Notes under the pieces: model-generated | Told to the model about the DNA's origin: nothing | The model's input: only the letters and a program-made list of their open reading frames with translations | The model's database searches: none | Program-made: the position numbers and the translations under genes | Shown: piece after piece, positions 9,454-18,636 of the stretch | How the letters are laid out: the number at the start of each line of letters is the position of its first letter | Numbering within the stretch: the first letter of the stretch is position 1 | Origin: Xanthomonas prunicola | GTDB lineage: Bacteria > Pseudomonadota > Gammaproteobacteria > Xanthomonadales > Xanthomonadaceae | DNA length: 64,000 nt | NCBI RefSeq assembly: GCF_002846205.1 | Contig: NZ_PHKV01000004.1 | Location: 344,074 to 408,073, forward strand | Direction: 5' to 3'

Positions 9454-9985
9454 GGGGATATTCATCAGAAGGAGGGGCGGTGTCGCCGGAGCCGATCGCG
9501 CGTTGCATCTGCACGCCGTCCAACCAGCGACCGTGTTTGCGGCCGATTCCGGTGAAGACTCCGACCGTGCGAAATCCAAAACGTTCATGCAAGTGTCGCG
9601 ATGCCAGATTGCCGGCATCGCCAATCACCGCAATCATCTGCCGGAACCCACGCTGCTCGCAGACTGCGATCAGCTCGCCGAGCAAGGCTTTGCCGATGCC
9701 GCGGCCCTGCATCGCGGCGGCCAGATAGATCGAGTTCTCCACCGTCCAGCGATACCCAGCGCGTGCGCGAAATGCGCTGGCGTAGGCATAGCCCGCGACC
9801 ACGCCATCGAGCTCGGCGACCAGATAGGGGTAGCCCGCAGCCACGATCGCACTGACCCGCGCGCGCATCTCATCGAGCGATGGTGCGCTGTATTCGTAGG
9901 TATTGACCCCGGCGATCTGCTCCGCATAGATCGCGGTGATCGCCGGGATGTCCGCGTCGCGGACTGCACGCAGCTCGACGGGCAT
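9446..9985 (-). CDS. GNAT N-acetyltransferase, phosphinothricin/YncA type
   Basis: A 179-residue GNAT acetyltransferase. The family core is clear: VELRAVRDADIPAITAIY at the start, VENSIYLAAAMQGRGIGKALL carrying the acetyl-CoA pyrophosphate loop (QGRGIG), then IAVIGDAGNLASRHLHERFGF and VGVFTGIGRKHGRWLDGVQM, typical of the Pat/Bar and YncA (MnaT) branch that acetylates small amines or amino-acid analogues. The ATG at 9985 lies 4 bp after the aguB stop and its end overlaps the TraB gene. Placement behind the agmatine pathway suggests that a polyamine or related amine could be the substrate, but YncA-type enzymes often act on methionine derivatives. Confidence 0.88.
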   Translation of the reverse strand: MPVELRAVRDADIPAITAIYAEQIAGVNTYEYSAPSLDEMRARVSAIVAAGYPYLVAELDGVVAGYAYASAFRARAGYRWTVENSIYLAAAMQGRGIGKALLGELIAVCEQRGFRQMIAVIGDAGNLASRHLHERFGFRTVGVFTGIGRKHGRWLDGVQMQRAIGSGDTAPPSDEYPHD

Positions 9986-9989
9986 GCGG

Positions 9990-10874
9990 TCAGTCGATGT
10001 AGCGCTTGAGCAGATCGCCGTACGCATCGATACGACGGTCGCGCAGGAATGGCCAGATGCGGCGCACGTGCTCGCTGCGTTGCAGGTCGACATCGCAGAT
10101 CAATACGGTCGGGTCCTGCCCGGCTTCGGCAATGAACTCGCCCTGCGGTCCCAGCACATGGCTGTTGCCCCAGAACTGGATGCCCGATGCACCCAGCGGC
10201 GAAGGCTCATGGCCGACACGGTTGCACGACAGCACCGGCACGCCGTTGGCCACCGCATGCCCGCGATGGCTCAGGATCCAGGCATCGCGCTGACGCTCCT
10301 GCTCGGGTTGCTGGTCGTCCGGATCCCAGCCGATCGCGGTGGGATAGAGCAGCATTTCCGCACCGGCCAGCGCCATCAAACGCGCCGCTTCCGGGTACCA
10401 CTGATCCCAGCATACCAGCACGCCCAGGCGGCCCACCGAGGTATCGATCGGCGTGAAGCCCAGATCGCCCGGCGTGAAATAGAACTTCTCGTAGAAGCCC
10501 GGGTCATCAGGAATGTGCATCTTGCGGTACTTGCCGAGCAGGCGGCCGTCCTTTTCGAACACCACCGCCGTGTTGTGATACAGCCCGGCTGCGCGACGTT
10601 CGAACAGCGAGGCGACCAGCACCACACCGTGCTGCTTGGCCAGTGCGCTCAGACGTTCGGTACTGGGGCCGGGAATCGGCTCGGCCAGATCGAATTCGTC
10701 CACCGACTCGTGCTGGCAGAAATACGCACCGTTGTGCAGTTCCTGCAGCAGCACCAGTCTGGCGCCCTGCGCGGCAGCCTCGGCCACACGCGATTCGATG
10801 ACGGCCAGATTGGCCTCGGCGTCGCCGTGGTTGCGCTCCTGGATCAGCGCGACGGGAAGGAGATGACGGGTCAT
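9990..10874 (-). CDS. aguB: N-carbamoylputrescine amidase
   Basis: This 294-residue nitrilase-superfamily enzyme hydrolyses N-carbamoylputrescine to putrescine, CO2 and ammonia in the cytoplasm, the second step of the agmatine route. The Glu-Lys-Cys catalytic triad is visible: Glu in LVLLQELHNGAYF, Lys in KYRKMHIPDDPGFYEKFYF and Cys in VLVCWDQWYPEAARL. The length and the HVRRIWPFLRDRRIDAYGDL end fit AguB closely. It lies 125 bp downstream of aguA on the same strand; the gap contains a small GC hairpin (CCGGCC-TGCC-GGCCGG at 10927-10942). The ATG at 10874 is the natural start; a longer upstream frame has no support. Confidence 0.95.
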   Translation of the reverse strand: MTRHLLPVALIQERNHGDAEANLAVIESRVAEAAAQGARLVLLQELHNGAYFCQHESVDEFDLAEPIPGPSTERLSALAKQHGVVLVASLFERRAAGLYHNTAVVFEKDGRLLGKYRKMHIPDDPGFYEKFYFTPGDLGFTPIDTSVGRLGVLVCWDQWYPEAARLMALAGAEMLLYPTAIGWDPDDQQPEQERQRDAWILSHRGHAVANGVPVLSCNRVGHEPSPLGASGIQFWGNSHVLGPQGEFIAEAGQDPTVLICDVDLQRSEHVRRIWPFLRDRRIDAYGDLLKRYID

Positions 10875-10999
10875 GGCAGCATCCAACTTGAGTGGCGCAC
10901 TAAGGGTAGCGCGCCATGGCGTAACACCGGCCTGCCGGCCGGAACAGGAACCACACACGGCGTGTGCGGCTGCGACGCAGGCAAATTTTGAAGCTGCGC

Positions 11000-12034
11000 T
11001 TAGGCGGCGAGCAGGCCGGCCGGCAGTTGCATGGTCAGGCAATGCAGGCTGCCGTTCTGCCAGATCAGCGCACGACACGGCACCGGCACGATCGCGTGGT
11101 GCGGGAACGCCTGCGCCAGCACCGCCTGTGCAGTCGCATCGGCCGGGTCGCCGTAGGCCGGCATCAGCACCGCACCGTTGACGATCAGGAAATTGGCATA
11201 CGACGCCGCCAGCCGACGGCCTTCGTCGAGAATGGGTTGTGCCCACGGCAACACGAACAGGCGATACGGCCGCCCGTGGGCGGTGCGCAGCGCTGCCAGC
11301 TCGTTGCCCATCGCCTGCAGTTCGGCATAGTGCGAATCGCTGGCCACATCGCAGCCCTGGTAGACGATCGCATCCGGGCCGGCAAAGCGCGCCAGGGTGT
11401 CGATATGTGCGTCGGTGTCGTCGCCTTCCAGATAGCCGTGATCCAGCCACAGCACGCGTTCCTGCGCCAGCCACGTGGCCAGATCGCTGCTGAGCGATTC
11501 GCGCGTGCGCTGCGGGTGACGCTCATGCAGGCACTTCCAGGTGGTCAGCAATGTGCCGGCGCCATCGGTCTCGATCGCACCGCCTTCCAGGGCGAAGTCG
11601 ACGGTCTCTACCTGCGCTGGCACGAACACCTGCGCGGCATCCAGGGAGCTCACCAACTGATCGTCCAGGCTGGCTTCGAACTTGCCGCCCCAGCCGGTGA
11701 AACGGAAATCCATTAACCGGAAGCCGGTTTCCTGGCGCAGCGTGATCGGACCGGAATCGCGCAGCCAGGTGTCGTTGTATGCGGCGATCACAAAGCGCAC
11801 GCGCGTCATCTCCACCCGCGCCGACCGCAGCCGCGCTTCAGCGTAGATCTGCAGGTCGTCATCGGCCACGCAGATGACCACCGGCTCGAAGCGGGAGATC
11901 GCCGTGACCAGCGCGATATAGGTCTCTTCCACATCGGCCAGGCGCTCGGCCCAATCGGTACCGGCATGTGGCCACGCAAGCAACACGGCGGATTGAGGTT
12001 CCCACTCGGCGGGAAAACGAAGACGGTCGGTCAT
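11000..12034 (-). CDS. aguA: Agmatine deiminase
   Basis: AguA (peptidylarginine-deiminase-like fold, 344 residues) converts agmatine to N-carbamoylputrescine and ammonia. The family signatures are all present: FPAEWEPQSAVLLAWPH, TWLRDSGPITL, FALEGGAIETDGAGTLLTT, LDHGYLEGDDTDAHIDTLARF and the C-terminal GSLHCLTMQLPAG with the catalytic Cys. The ATG at 12034 gives the standard start; a TTG three codons earlier is less likely. With aguB it forms the decarboxylated-arginine route to putrescine, consistent with an organism that makes polyamines from arginine. The 234-bp region upstream presumably carries the operon promoter; no operator could be recognised. Confidence 0.95.
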   Translation of the reverse strand: MTDRLRFPAEWEPQSAVLLAWPHAGTDWAERLADVEETYIALVTAISRFEPVVICVADDDLQIYAEARLRSARVEMTRVRFVIAAYNDTWLRDSGPITLRQETGFRLMDFRFTGWGGKFEASLDDQLVSSLDAAQVFVPAQVETVDFALEGGAIETDGAGTLLTTWKCLHERHPQRTRESLSSDLATWLAQERVLWLDHGYLEGDDTDAHIDTLARFAGPDAIVYQGCDVASDSHYAELQAMGNELAALRTAHGRPYRLFVLPWAQPILDEGRRLAASYANFLIVNGAVLMPAYGDPADATAQAVLAQAFPHHAIVPVPCRALIWQNGSLHCLTMQLPAGLLAA

Positions 12035-12268
12035 GCCAGGCAAATACTCTTCTTGGTGTGCAGGCCATCGCCCGCACGTTCATCGATATCCCGCACGGAA
12101 ATGCAGGCTCTTGCGATCCAGGCGTACATCGGCGCGCCTGGCCTTGTTACAGAATCGCAGCAACGCATGTCCGGTTGCTGACGGACGCAGCACACAGTGC
12201 GATGCGTCCGTGACGGCCGGAGCTGCGGCGAACAGGCGCCAGCACCTGCGGCCACGTGTCAGCGTGCT

Positions 12269-12598
12269 TTACCGAATCGGCGGCTTAGGGCCGATCTCGT
12301 TGGCGTCGGCCTTATTGGCGACCACGTCGATCACCTTGCTTTTTTCGAAATACACGGTGAAGGCCGGATACACCCAGCGATGGATGGTTGGCCACTGACG
12401 CTTCTGACCACCACGCGGGTCGAGCTTTTCCTGCGGCGCGCCGTAGCGGCCTTCGACCTGACTCATGCTTTCCCCGCGCAAGGGCAGGGCAGCAGCAGGC
12501 TTCTGCTGTGCACGGTCGACCAGCAGCGTATCGGCCGAAGCAACGGCACTGATCCCCATCAGCGCGATCAGCGGCAGGACAAATAAACGGTTGCGCAT
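12269..12598 (-). CDS. Small exported protein of unknown function
   Basis: A 109-residue protein with a clear Sec signal: MRNRLFVLPLIALMGISAVASA followed by DTLLVD. The mature part contains RGESMSQVEGRYGAPQEKLDP, then IHRWVYPAFTVYFEKSKVIDV. The pattern of a short helix (MSQVEARYG) followed by a WxYxxFxVYFE strand resembles small BamE/SmpA-like periplasmic proteins, but no firm family was recognised. Its function is unknown. GGGGAG lies a suitable distance upstream of the ATG at 12598. It is transcribed on its own, between aguA and rpmJ. Confidence 0.8.
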   Translation of the reverse strand: MRNRLFVLPLIALMGISAVASADTLLVDRAQQKPAAALPLRGESMSQVEGRYGAPQEKLDPRGGQKRQWPTIHRWVYPAFTVYFEKSKVIDVVANKADANEIGPKPPIR

Positions 12599-12794
12599 GT
12601 CATCTACTCCCCAGTGGACAAGAATTCAGATGGTGATTACAGCAAAAAACCACGATAGACGCTGCTGTGACACGGCTGGCCTGGCGGCACCACGATTGCC
12701 CGGCTCGCGCCCCGGTGTAGATGACGTCTCTGCCCTGGCTGGGCCGACGGGCGGCAGACGCATGTAGCAACAGCCCGTGTCAGGCAGCGGCCAA

Positions 12795-12817
12795 GAAAAA
12801 ACCGCCCGGAGGCGGCT
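12795..12817 (-). terminator. Rho-independent terminator of rpmJ
   Basis: Read on the minus strand, the sequence is GCCGCC, a TCC(G) loop, GGCGG and then TTTTTT. It lies 30 bp past the rpmJ stop codon. A strong stem followed directly by six Ts is the classical intrinsic terminator form. Confidence 0.85.
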
Positions 12818-12846
12818 TTCTCGGGTCTTGCACGCGCCGCAAAGGC

Positions 12847-12972
12847 TTAGCGCTGACGCGCCTTGAAGCGCGGGTTCGATTTGCAGATCACGAAGACCTT
12901 ACCGCGGCGGCGGACCACCTTGCAGTCGCGGTGACGGGTCTTCGCAGACTTCAGGGAGGACAGGACTTTCAT
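12847..12972 (-). CDS. rpmJ: Ribosomal protein L36, zinc-free type
   Basis: The 41-residue protein [18 protein letters not shown]...[14 protein letters not shown] is ribosomal protein bL36. It resembles the E. coli paralogue YkgO rather than the canonical RpmJ: the CxxC-C-H zinc ligands are missing (only Cys17 and Cys30 remain), so this is the zinc-independent C- form. A longer frame extends upstream, but the ATG at 12972 gives the exact family start. It stands alone, outside a ribosomal protein operon, with its own terminator. Confidence 0.95.
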
Positions 12973-13144
12973 GGCACACCTCGGCGTAAACGGTTGGATT
13001 CGATGGAAGAGTGCGCGCGATCGAGGCTGCACCCAGAGTTAAGCCGGCAATTCTAACCGGCTTTTCGTCGTGCTTTCAAGTGGTTGCAGCGCGATCGCTG
13101 TGAGCGGCGCTACACTACCGCCTGATGACCTTCCGGAAACCTGA

Positions 13145-13828
13145 ATGACCGACCTGTCGCCCGTCCTCACCATCGATGGCCCCTCCGGTGCCGGCAAGGG
13201 CACGGTGAGCCGGATTGTGGCCGCCAGACTGGGCTGGCACTACCTCGATTCGGGGGCACTGTACCGCGCCGTCGGTGTTGCAGCGAGCTGGGCCGATCTG
13301 GATGTGTCCGACCCGGCGGCGCTGGTGCGCTGCACCTTCGACACCAAGGTGCAGTTCGACGACGCCGGTGAGGCAGGGCTACGGGTGCTGGTCAACGGCG
13401 CCGATGCCACCGGCGAGCTGCGCCTGGAAACCACTGGCGCGCTGGCCTCGGCCATTGCCGCCATTCCCGAGGTCCGCAGCGCCCTGAAAGAGCGCCAACG
13501 CGCATTCAGGCGGGCGCCCGGGCTGGTTGCCGACGGGCGCGACATGGGGACGGTGATCTTCCCGGATGCTGCCTACAAGGTCTTTCTGACCGCCAGTGCC
13601 GAAGAACGTGCGGGCCGTCGCCATAAACAGTTGATGGAAAAGGGTGTTTCGGTTATCTTTGACGACCTGCTGCGCGAGATCATGGCCCGTGATGCCCGTG
13701 ATGCGCAGCGGGTGGTGGCGCCATTACGGCCGGCCGAAGACGCCGTGCTGATCGATACCAGCGGAATAGGGATCGAGGATGTCGTCCAGCGTGTGGTCGG
13801 GTTGCTCGCAGACCGTACGCCGTCGTAA
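13145..13828 (+). CDS. cmk: Cytidylate kinase
   Basis: CMP/dCMP kinase (227 residues) phosphorylates CMP and dCMP with ATP in the cytoplasm. The P-loop [14 protein letters not shown] lies at residues 9-22, followed by [25 protein letters not shown] and the lid region [17 protein letters not shown], as in bacterial Cmk. Length matches the family. It directly precedes rpsA, the usual cmk-rpsA-ihfB order of gammaproteobacteria, and probably shares its transcript. Confidence 0.97.
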   Translation: MTDLSPVLTIDGPSGAGKGTVSRIVAARLGWHYLDSGALYRAVGVAASWADLDVSDPAALVRCTFDTKVQFDDAGEAGLRVLVNGADATGELRLETTGALASAIAAIPEVRSALKERQRAFRRAPGLVADGRDMGTVIFPDAAYKVFLTASAEERAGRRHKQLMEKGVSVIFDDLLREIMARDARDAQRVVAPLRPAEDAVLIDTSGIGIEDVVQRVVGLLADRTPS

Positions 13829-14011
13829 GCGTTCCGCAAGCGGGCTTGTCCCGCCGACCGTAAGGCGTTCCAAAGCTCCGTCGCGCATCCTGCGTGGCGG
13901 TTCTATTACTTCTAAACCGACTCGCTGTCCGGAGTCGACCAACAGGCTGGGCGGTTCGTATCTGTCGCATCCCGACGATCGGCGCCCGTGTGTTCAACTG
14001 AGTAAATTCAA

Positions 14012-15697
14012 ATGACAGAATCTTTTGCAGAACTGTTCGAAGCCAGTCAAGCCAATCTGGCGAAGCTGAAGCCGGGCTCGATCGTCACCGGTACCGTCGT
14101 GGAAGTGCGCGGCGACGTGGTGGTGATCAACGCTGGCCTGAAGTCCGAAGGCATCGTGCCGATCGAGCAGTTCCGTAACGACGCTGGCGAGATCGATGTG
14201 GGTGTGGGCGACCAGGTCAAGGTTGCGCTGGACTCGATCGAAAACGGCTTTGGCGAGACCGTGTTGTCGCGCGAGAAAGCCAAGCGCGCGATGGTGTGGG
14301 ACGAGCTGGAAGAAGCGTTGGAAAAGAACGAAACCATCACCGGCCGCATCAGCGGCAAGGTCAAGGGTGGTTTCACCGTGGACATCAAGGATGTCCGCGC
14401 GTTCCTGCCTGGTTCGCTGGTGGATGTGCGCCCGGTGCGCGACCCGGCTTACCTGGAAGGCAAGGAACTCGAGTTCAAGCTGATCAAGCTGGACCGCAAG
14501 CGCAACAACGTGGTGGTCTCGCGTCGTGCAGTGGTCGAGAGCGAGCACTCGGAAGAGCGCGAGCAGCTGATGGACAAGCTGCAGGAAGGCGCGATCCTGA
14601 AGGGTGTCGTCAAGAACCTGACCGACTACGGCGCATTCGTGGACCTTGGCGGTATCGACGGCCTGCTGCACATCACCGACATGGCCTGGAAGCGCGTGCG
14701 CCATCCGTCCGAAGTCGTCAACGTCGGCGACGAGCTGGACGTGCGCGTGCTGAAGTTCGATCGCGAGCGTAACCGCGTCAGCCTCGGCCTGAAGCAGCTG
14801 GGCGAAGATCCGTGGGACAACATCGCACGTCGTTACCCGGCCAACAGCCGCGTGTTCGGCAAGGTCTCCAACGTCACCGATTACGGCGCATTCGTCGAGA
14901 TCGAGCCGGGCGTCGAAGGTCTGGTGCACGTCTCGGAGATGGATTGGACCAACAAGAACGTCAACCCGTCCAAGGTTGTGCAGGTTGGTGACGAAGTCGA
15001 AGTGATGGTGCTGGATGTCGACGAGGAGCGTCGCCGCATCTCGCTGGGCATGAAGCAGGTTGCCGCCAATCCGTGGGAAACCTTCGCTGCCACCCACAAG
15101 AAGAACGACAAGGTGTCCGGTCAGATCAAGTCGATCACCGACTTCGGCATCTTCATCGGTCTGGACGGCGGCATCGACGGTCTGGTGCACCTGTCCGACA
15201 TCAGCTGGAACACCACCGGCGAAGATGTCGTACGCAACTACAAGAAGGGCGACACGCTGGAAGCCGTCGTGCTGGCAGTGGACCCGGAACGTGAGCGCAT
15301 CAGCCTGGGCGTCAAGCAGCTGGAGCAGGACCCGTTCGGTCAGTACATGGCGTCCAACCCGAAGGGTTCGAAGGTCGAAGGCGTGGTGCGTGAAGTGGAT
15401 GCCAAGGGCGCCACGATCGACCTGGCCGATGGCATCGAAGGCTACGTCGCTGCACGCGATATCGCCAACGAGCGCGTCGACGATGCGACCCAGCACCTGA
15501 AGGTCGGCGACAAGATCGAAGCCAAGTTCGTGGGTATGGACCGTAAGGGCCGGACCCTGCAGCTGTCGATCAAGGCCAAGGACGATGCTGAAATGCGCGA
15601 AACGTTGGAGGACTACCAGTCCGCCTCCGCGTCGGGCGGCATGACTCAGCTGGGCGCGCTGTTGCGTGCACAGTTGAACAACAACAAGTCCGAGTAA
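14012..15697 (+). CDS. rpsA: Ribosomal protein S1
   Basis: Ribosomal protein bS1, 561 residues, with six S1/OB RNA-binding repeats as in E. coli. The first begins [24 protein letters not shown]; the third to sixth show the repeated pattern [22 protein letters not shown] / [23 protein letters not shown] / [24 protein letters not shown]1 binds mRNA leaders and helps the 30S subunit initiate translation. The 183 bp between cmk and the ATG form the leader; in E. coli this region is the target of autogenous control by S1, which is plausible here but cannot be shown. A perfect hairpin follows the stop. Confidence 0.98.
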   Translation: MTESFAELFEASQANLAKLKPGSIVTGTVVEVRGDVVVINAGLKSEGIVPIEQFRNDAGEIDVGVGDQVKVALDSIENGFGETVLSREKAKRAMVWDELEEALEKNETITGRISGKVKGGFTVDIKDVRAFLPGSLVDVRPVRDPAYLEGKELEFKLIKLDRKRNNVVVSRRAVVESEHSEEREQLMDKLQEGAILKGVVKNLTDYGAFVDLGGIDGLLHITDMAWKRVRHPSEVVNVGDELDVRVLKFDRERNRVSLGLKQLGEDPWDNIARRYPANSRVFGKVSNVTDYGAFVEIEPGVEGLVHVSEMDWTNKNVNPSKVVQVGDEVEVMVLDVDEERRRISLGMKQVAANPWETFAATHKKNDKVSGQIKSITDFGIFIGLDGGIDGLVHLSDISWNTTGEDVVRNYKKGDTLEAVVLAVDPERERISLGVKQLEQDPFGQYMASNPKGSKVEGVVREVDAKGATIDLADGIEGYVAARDIANERVDDATQHLKVGDKIEAKFVGMDRKGRTLQLSIKAKDDAEMRETLEDYQSASASGGMTQLGALLRAQLNNNKSE

Positions 15698-15725
15698 GCG
15701 CGTAGCGCTCGCAAGAGCGTGATGG

Positions 15726-15751
15726 ATCGGCCCGGGCTTGCCCGGGCCGAT
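15726..15751 (+). terminator. Perfect GC hairpin after rpsA
   Basis: ATCGGCCCGGGC, loop TT, GCCCGGGCCGAT is a flawless 12-bp stem between rpsA and ihfB. No T-run follows, so it may be an attenuator or 3'-end stabiliser rather than a classical terminator, which would lower ihfB relative to rpsA. Confidence 0.6.
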
Positions 15752-15785
15752 TCCGATGTGTCAGTCGAAAAAAGCAAGTCTTCCC

Positions 15786-16097
15786 ATGACCAAGTCCGAA
15801 TTGATTGAAATCCTGGCGCGACGCCAAGCGCATCTGAAGTCGGACGACGTGGATCTGGCAGTCAAGTCGCTGCTGGAAATGATGGGGCAGGCGCTCTCCG
15901 ATGGTGATCGGATCGAAATTCGCGGGTTCGGCAGTTTTTCGCTGCATTACCGTCCGCCACGTCTGGGGCGTAATCCCAAGACCGGCGAATCGGTTGCATT
16001 GCCGGGCAAGCATGTTCCCCACTTCAAGCCGGGCAAGGAATTGCGTGAGCGCGTCAGCTCCGTGGTGCCTGTCGATATGTCCGATACGACGGACTGA
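15786..16097 (+). CDS. ihfB: Integration host factor subunit beta
   Basis: The beta subunit of IHF (103 residues), a DNA-bending protein of the HU family that pairs with IhfA. The conserved core is plain: [37 protein letters not shown] and the beta-arm [20 protein letters not shown], with Pro at the intercalating tip. The ATG at 15786 gives the family start; the frame is open upstream without support. A 6-bp stem, ACGGAC-TGAA-GTCCGT (16089-16104), overlaps the stop codon and may act as a weak terminator. Confidence 0.97.
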   Translation: MTKSELIEILARRQAHLKSDDVDLAVKSLLEMMGQALSDGDRIEIRGFGSFSLHYRPPRLGRNPKTGESVALPGKHVPHFKPGKELRERVSSVVPVDMSDTTD

Positions 16098-16164
16098 AGT
16101 CCGTTCTGGCGCTGTGTGTATGTCGTCTCGGTTAAGCTAACCCGCTTTCCGACGGAGTCTCGTC

Positions 16165-16470
16165 ATGAAGGTGCTTCGCTTGCTGGTGATGTTGGCCTTC
16201 CTGTTGGTCGGTCTGATCATCGGTGCTGTCAATTCCCAGGACATCACGCTCGATTTCCTGTTCTCCAGCGTGCATACCAGTTCCGGTGTCGCGATCATCG
16301 TCGCGCTGCTGGTCGGTGTGTTGATCGGTGCCGGCATGGTGCTGGTCAGTGTGGTCATTCCCCTCTATTCCAGACTGCGCCAGGCCAACAAGGCTGTCGC
16401 GGTCAGTCGCGCCGACGCCAGGACTGTCACGCCTGCCGCCGTCGATGCGCGCCCCATCGATGGACTGTAA
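16165..16470 (+). CDS. lapA: LPS assembly protein A (LapA, DUF1049)
   Basis: A 101-residue inner-membrane protein with two hydrophobic helices (VLRLLVMLAFLLVGLIIGAV and GVAIIVALLVGVLIGAGMVLV) flanking the short periplasmic stretch NSQDITLDFLFS, the DUF1049/LapA pattern. In E. coli LapA works with LapB (YciM) to tune LpxC proteolysis and LPS synthesis. lapB follows 6 bp later, as in other gammaproteobacteria. Confidence 0.9.
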   Translation: MKVLRLLVMLAFLLVGLIIGAVNSQDITLDFLFSSVHTSSGVAIIVALLVGVLIGAGMVLVSVVIPLYSRLRQANKAVAVSRADARTVTPAAVDARPIDGL

Positions 16471-16476
16471 GGACGT

Positions 16477-17655
16477 ATGGACTTTCTGACCGAGTGGATC
16501 TGGTTCTTTCTGTTTGTGCCATTGGCTGCGCTGGGCGGCTGGATCGTCGGTCGTCGCGGTGGCCAACGCCATGGCGACACGCAGGTCAGTCGTCTTTCCA
16601 GTACCTATTTCCGCGGCTTGAACTATCTGCTCAACGAGCAGCCGGACAAGGCGATCGAGCTGTTCCTGCATATCGCCGAACTGGACAAGGAGACCTTCGA
16701 GACCCAAGTCGCGTTGGGGCATCTGTTCCGTCGCCGCGGTGAAGTGGACCGTGCGATCCGCTTGCACCAGGGCCTGGTGCAGCGTGGCGATTTGACTGAT
16801 CAGCAGCGCGTCCAGGCGTTGCTGGCCCTCGGCGAGGACTATATGAAGTCCGGCCTGCTGGATCGTGCCGAAACGGTGTTCACCGAATTGGCGCAGCTGG
16901 ACCAGCGTGCACCACAGGCACTGCGCCACCTGATCGGCATCTACCAGGCCGAGCGCGATTGGGAAAAGGCAATCGACAACGCCACCCGCTACGAAGAAGT
17001 GACCGGCGAGCCGATGGGCAAGCTGATCTCGCAATTCGAATGCGAACTGGCCGACCGCAATCGTGGCCTGGGCAAGACCGACGACGCACTGCAGGCGATT
17101 GCGCGTGCCTATCAGGCCGATGGCACCTCCGTGCGCGCCGGCATTCTGGAAGGGCGCATCGAAGCCGAGCGCGGTCACGACGAAGCGGCGGTGCGCGCAT
17201 TCGAACGTGCGGCCCGGCATGATCCGGAATACCTGCCGGAGATCATTCCTGCGTTGATGGCTGCGTATCGGCGGGTCGGCGATATCGCGGGTGCGCGCAA
17301 CTTCCTCTCGGAGATGACCGAGCACTATCGCGGCATTGCGCCGGTGCTGGCGCTGACCCAGTTGATGGAAGCCCAGGATGGCGTGGCGCCTGCGCTGGCC
17401 TACCTTGGCCGCCAGCTCAAGGATCGCCCGTCGGTGCGTGGCGAGTCGGCGTTGATCGACCTTACCCTTGCCGAGGGAAGCGACCCGGTCGGGACACTGC
17501 AGGACCTCAAGCACATCACCGACCAGCTGCTGGTGCGCAATCCGAGCTATCGGTGCACCCGCTGCGGCTTTGGGGCCAAGACGCATCACTGGCAATGCCC
17601 GAGCTGCAAGGAATGGGGTACGGTCAAACCGCTGTTGAACTACGCGGTGGTCTGA
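16477..17655 (+). CDS. lapB: LPS assembly protein B (LapB/YciM)
   Basis: LapB (392 residues) is a membrane-anchored cytoplasmic protein that links LpxC to FtsH degradation and so limits lipid A synthesis. The N-terminal anchor WIWFFLFVPLAALGGWIVGRR is followed by a string of TPR repeats from about residue 45 to 330 (e.g. YFRGLNYLLNEQPDKAIELF, VALGHLFRRRGEVDRAI). The C-terminus holds a rubredoxin-like metal site: CTRCGF...HWQCPSCKEWG, with two CxxC pairs. Length and all domains match E. coli YciM. Its stop overlaps the next start by 1 bp. Confidence 0.95.
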   Translation: MDFLTEWIWFFLFVPLAALGGWIVGRRGGQRHGDTQVSRLSSTYFRGLNYLLNEQPDKAIELFLHIAELDKETFETQVALGHLFRRRGEVDRAIRLHQGLVQRGDLTDQQRVQALLALGEDYMKSGLLDRAETVFTELAQLDQRAPQALRHLIGIYQAERDWEKAIDNATRYEEVTGEPMGKLISQFECELADRNRGLGKTDDALQAIARAYQADGTSVRAGILEGRIEAERGHDEAAVRAFERAARHDPEYLPEIIPALMAAYRRVGDIAGARNFLSEMTEHYRGIAPVLALTQLMEAQDGVAPALAYLGRQLKDRPSVRGESALIDLTLAEGSDPVGTLQDLKHITDQLLVRNPSYRCTRCGFGAKTHHWQCPSCKEWGTVKPLLNYAVV

Positions 17656-18623
17656 TGGTGTGGCTGTGGTGCGTGCTGCACCTGCTGGTCGCGGCGCTGG
17701 GGACCTGGCTGTTGCGGCGTTATGCCTTACACCGCCGCTTGCTCGATCATCCCGGTGAACGGCGTAGCCACGTGGTGGCGACACCGCGTGGCGGCGGCAT
17801 GGCGATTGTGGCGGCAATCTTGCTGGGGTGCGTCGCGGCAAGTGTGCTGTGGCCAGCGGCGTGCTTGACGCTAGGCTGGTTCGCAGCGGGATTGATTGCG
17901 GTGGCAGGTGTGGGCTGGTGGGATGACCATCGTCCGCTCTCGGCCAGGCTGCGGTTTGCGATCCACCTGGCCGCATCGGCCTCGTTGGGCGCCTTGGTTT
18001 GCCATTACACGGGCAATGGGTGGGATGGGGTGCTGACCGCCGCGGCGTCGGTGGTGTTGATCAACGTCTGGAATTTCATGGATGGCATCAACGGTCTGGC
18101 GAGCAGCCAGGCGGCGTTGGCCGCCTTCGGATTTTCGCTGGTGGCGCCGGCTGGGTGGTCGTGGGCCGGGCTGGCAGCTTCGGCATCGTGCCTGGGGTTT
18201 GTCCCGTTCAATTTCCCGCGCGCGCGCATCTTCATGGGCGATGGCGGCAGCGGTGCGCTCGGCTATATGTTGGCAGCGTTGCTGGCACTGAACGTGGCGA
18301 GTGGTCAGGTGAGTTGGTGGATCAGTTGGCTGCCGCTGACGGCCTTTCTTGTAGACGCCGGCTTCACACTGCTTGCTCGCATGCTCGCAGGGCAGCGCTG
18401 GTGGGAGCCGCATGCCCAGCACGTCTATCAGCGTCTGGCGCGTCGGCTTGCGACGCACGTTCCGGTAACCGGCGTTTATTTCGCTTTCAGCGTCGCTGCC
18501 GTCTGCTTGTACGTGTTAATCCGCCATGATGCATTTTGGCAGCAGGTGTATGGAGCTTTGGTTTGGGGCATCGGCGCCACTGCAATCTGGCATTTTCTGC
18601 GCGATGGACTGCGCAATTCCTGA
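17655..18623 (+). CDS. Undecaprenyl-phosphate sugar-1-P transferase (WbpL/MraY family)
   Basis: This 322-residue, multi-spanning membrane protein belongs to glycosyltransferase family 4 (MraY/WecA/WbpL), which transfers a HexNAc-1-phosphate from UDP-sugar to undecaprenyl phosphate to start a polysaccharide chain. Motifs seen: DHPGERRSHVVATPRGGGMAI, WWDDHRPLSARLRFAIHL (the catalytic Asp pair), NVWNFMDGINGLASSQA and FPRARIFMGDGGSGALGYM. It has about nine hydrophobic segments. The ATG shares one base with the lapB stop (TGATG). The next gene is a WbpM-type dehydratase, the usual partner of WbpL for O-antigen initiation; the exact sugar is not known. Confidence 0.88.
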   Translation: MVWLWCVLHLLVAALGTWLLRRYALHRRLLDHPGERRSHVVATPRGGGMAIVAAILLGCVAASVLWPAACLTLGWFAAGLIAVAGVGWWDDHRPLSARLRFAIHLAASASLGALVCHYTGNGWDGVLTAAASVVLINVWNFMDGINGLASSQAALAAFGFSLVAPAGWSWAGLAASASCLGFVPFNFPRARIFMGDGGSGALGYMLAALLALNVASGQVSWWISWLPLTAFLVDAGFTLLARMLAGQRWWEPHAQHVYQRLARRLATHVPVTGVYFAFSVAAVCLYVLIRHDAFWQQVYGALVWGIGATAIWHFLRDGLRNS

Positions 18624-18636
18624 GTAATGGATTTTT

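Noticed and set aside
16132..17976. 614-codon minus-strand frame opposite lapA-lapB
   Set aside because: LapA, LapB and the WbpL-like protein are unmistakable on the plus strand; the minus-strand frame has no family text.
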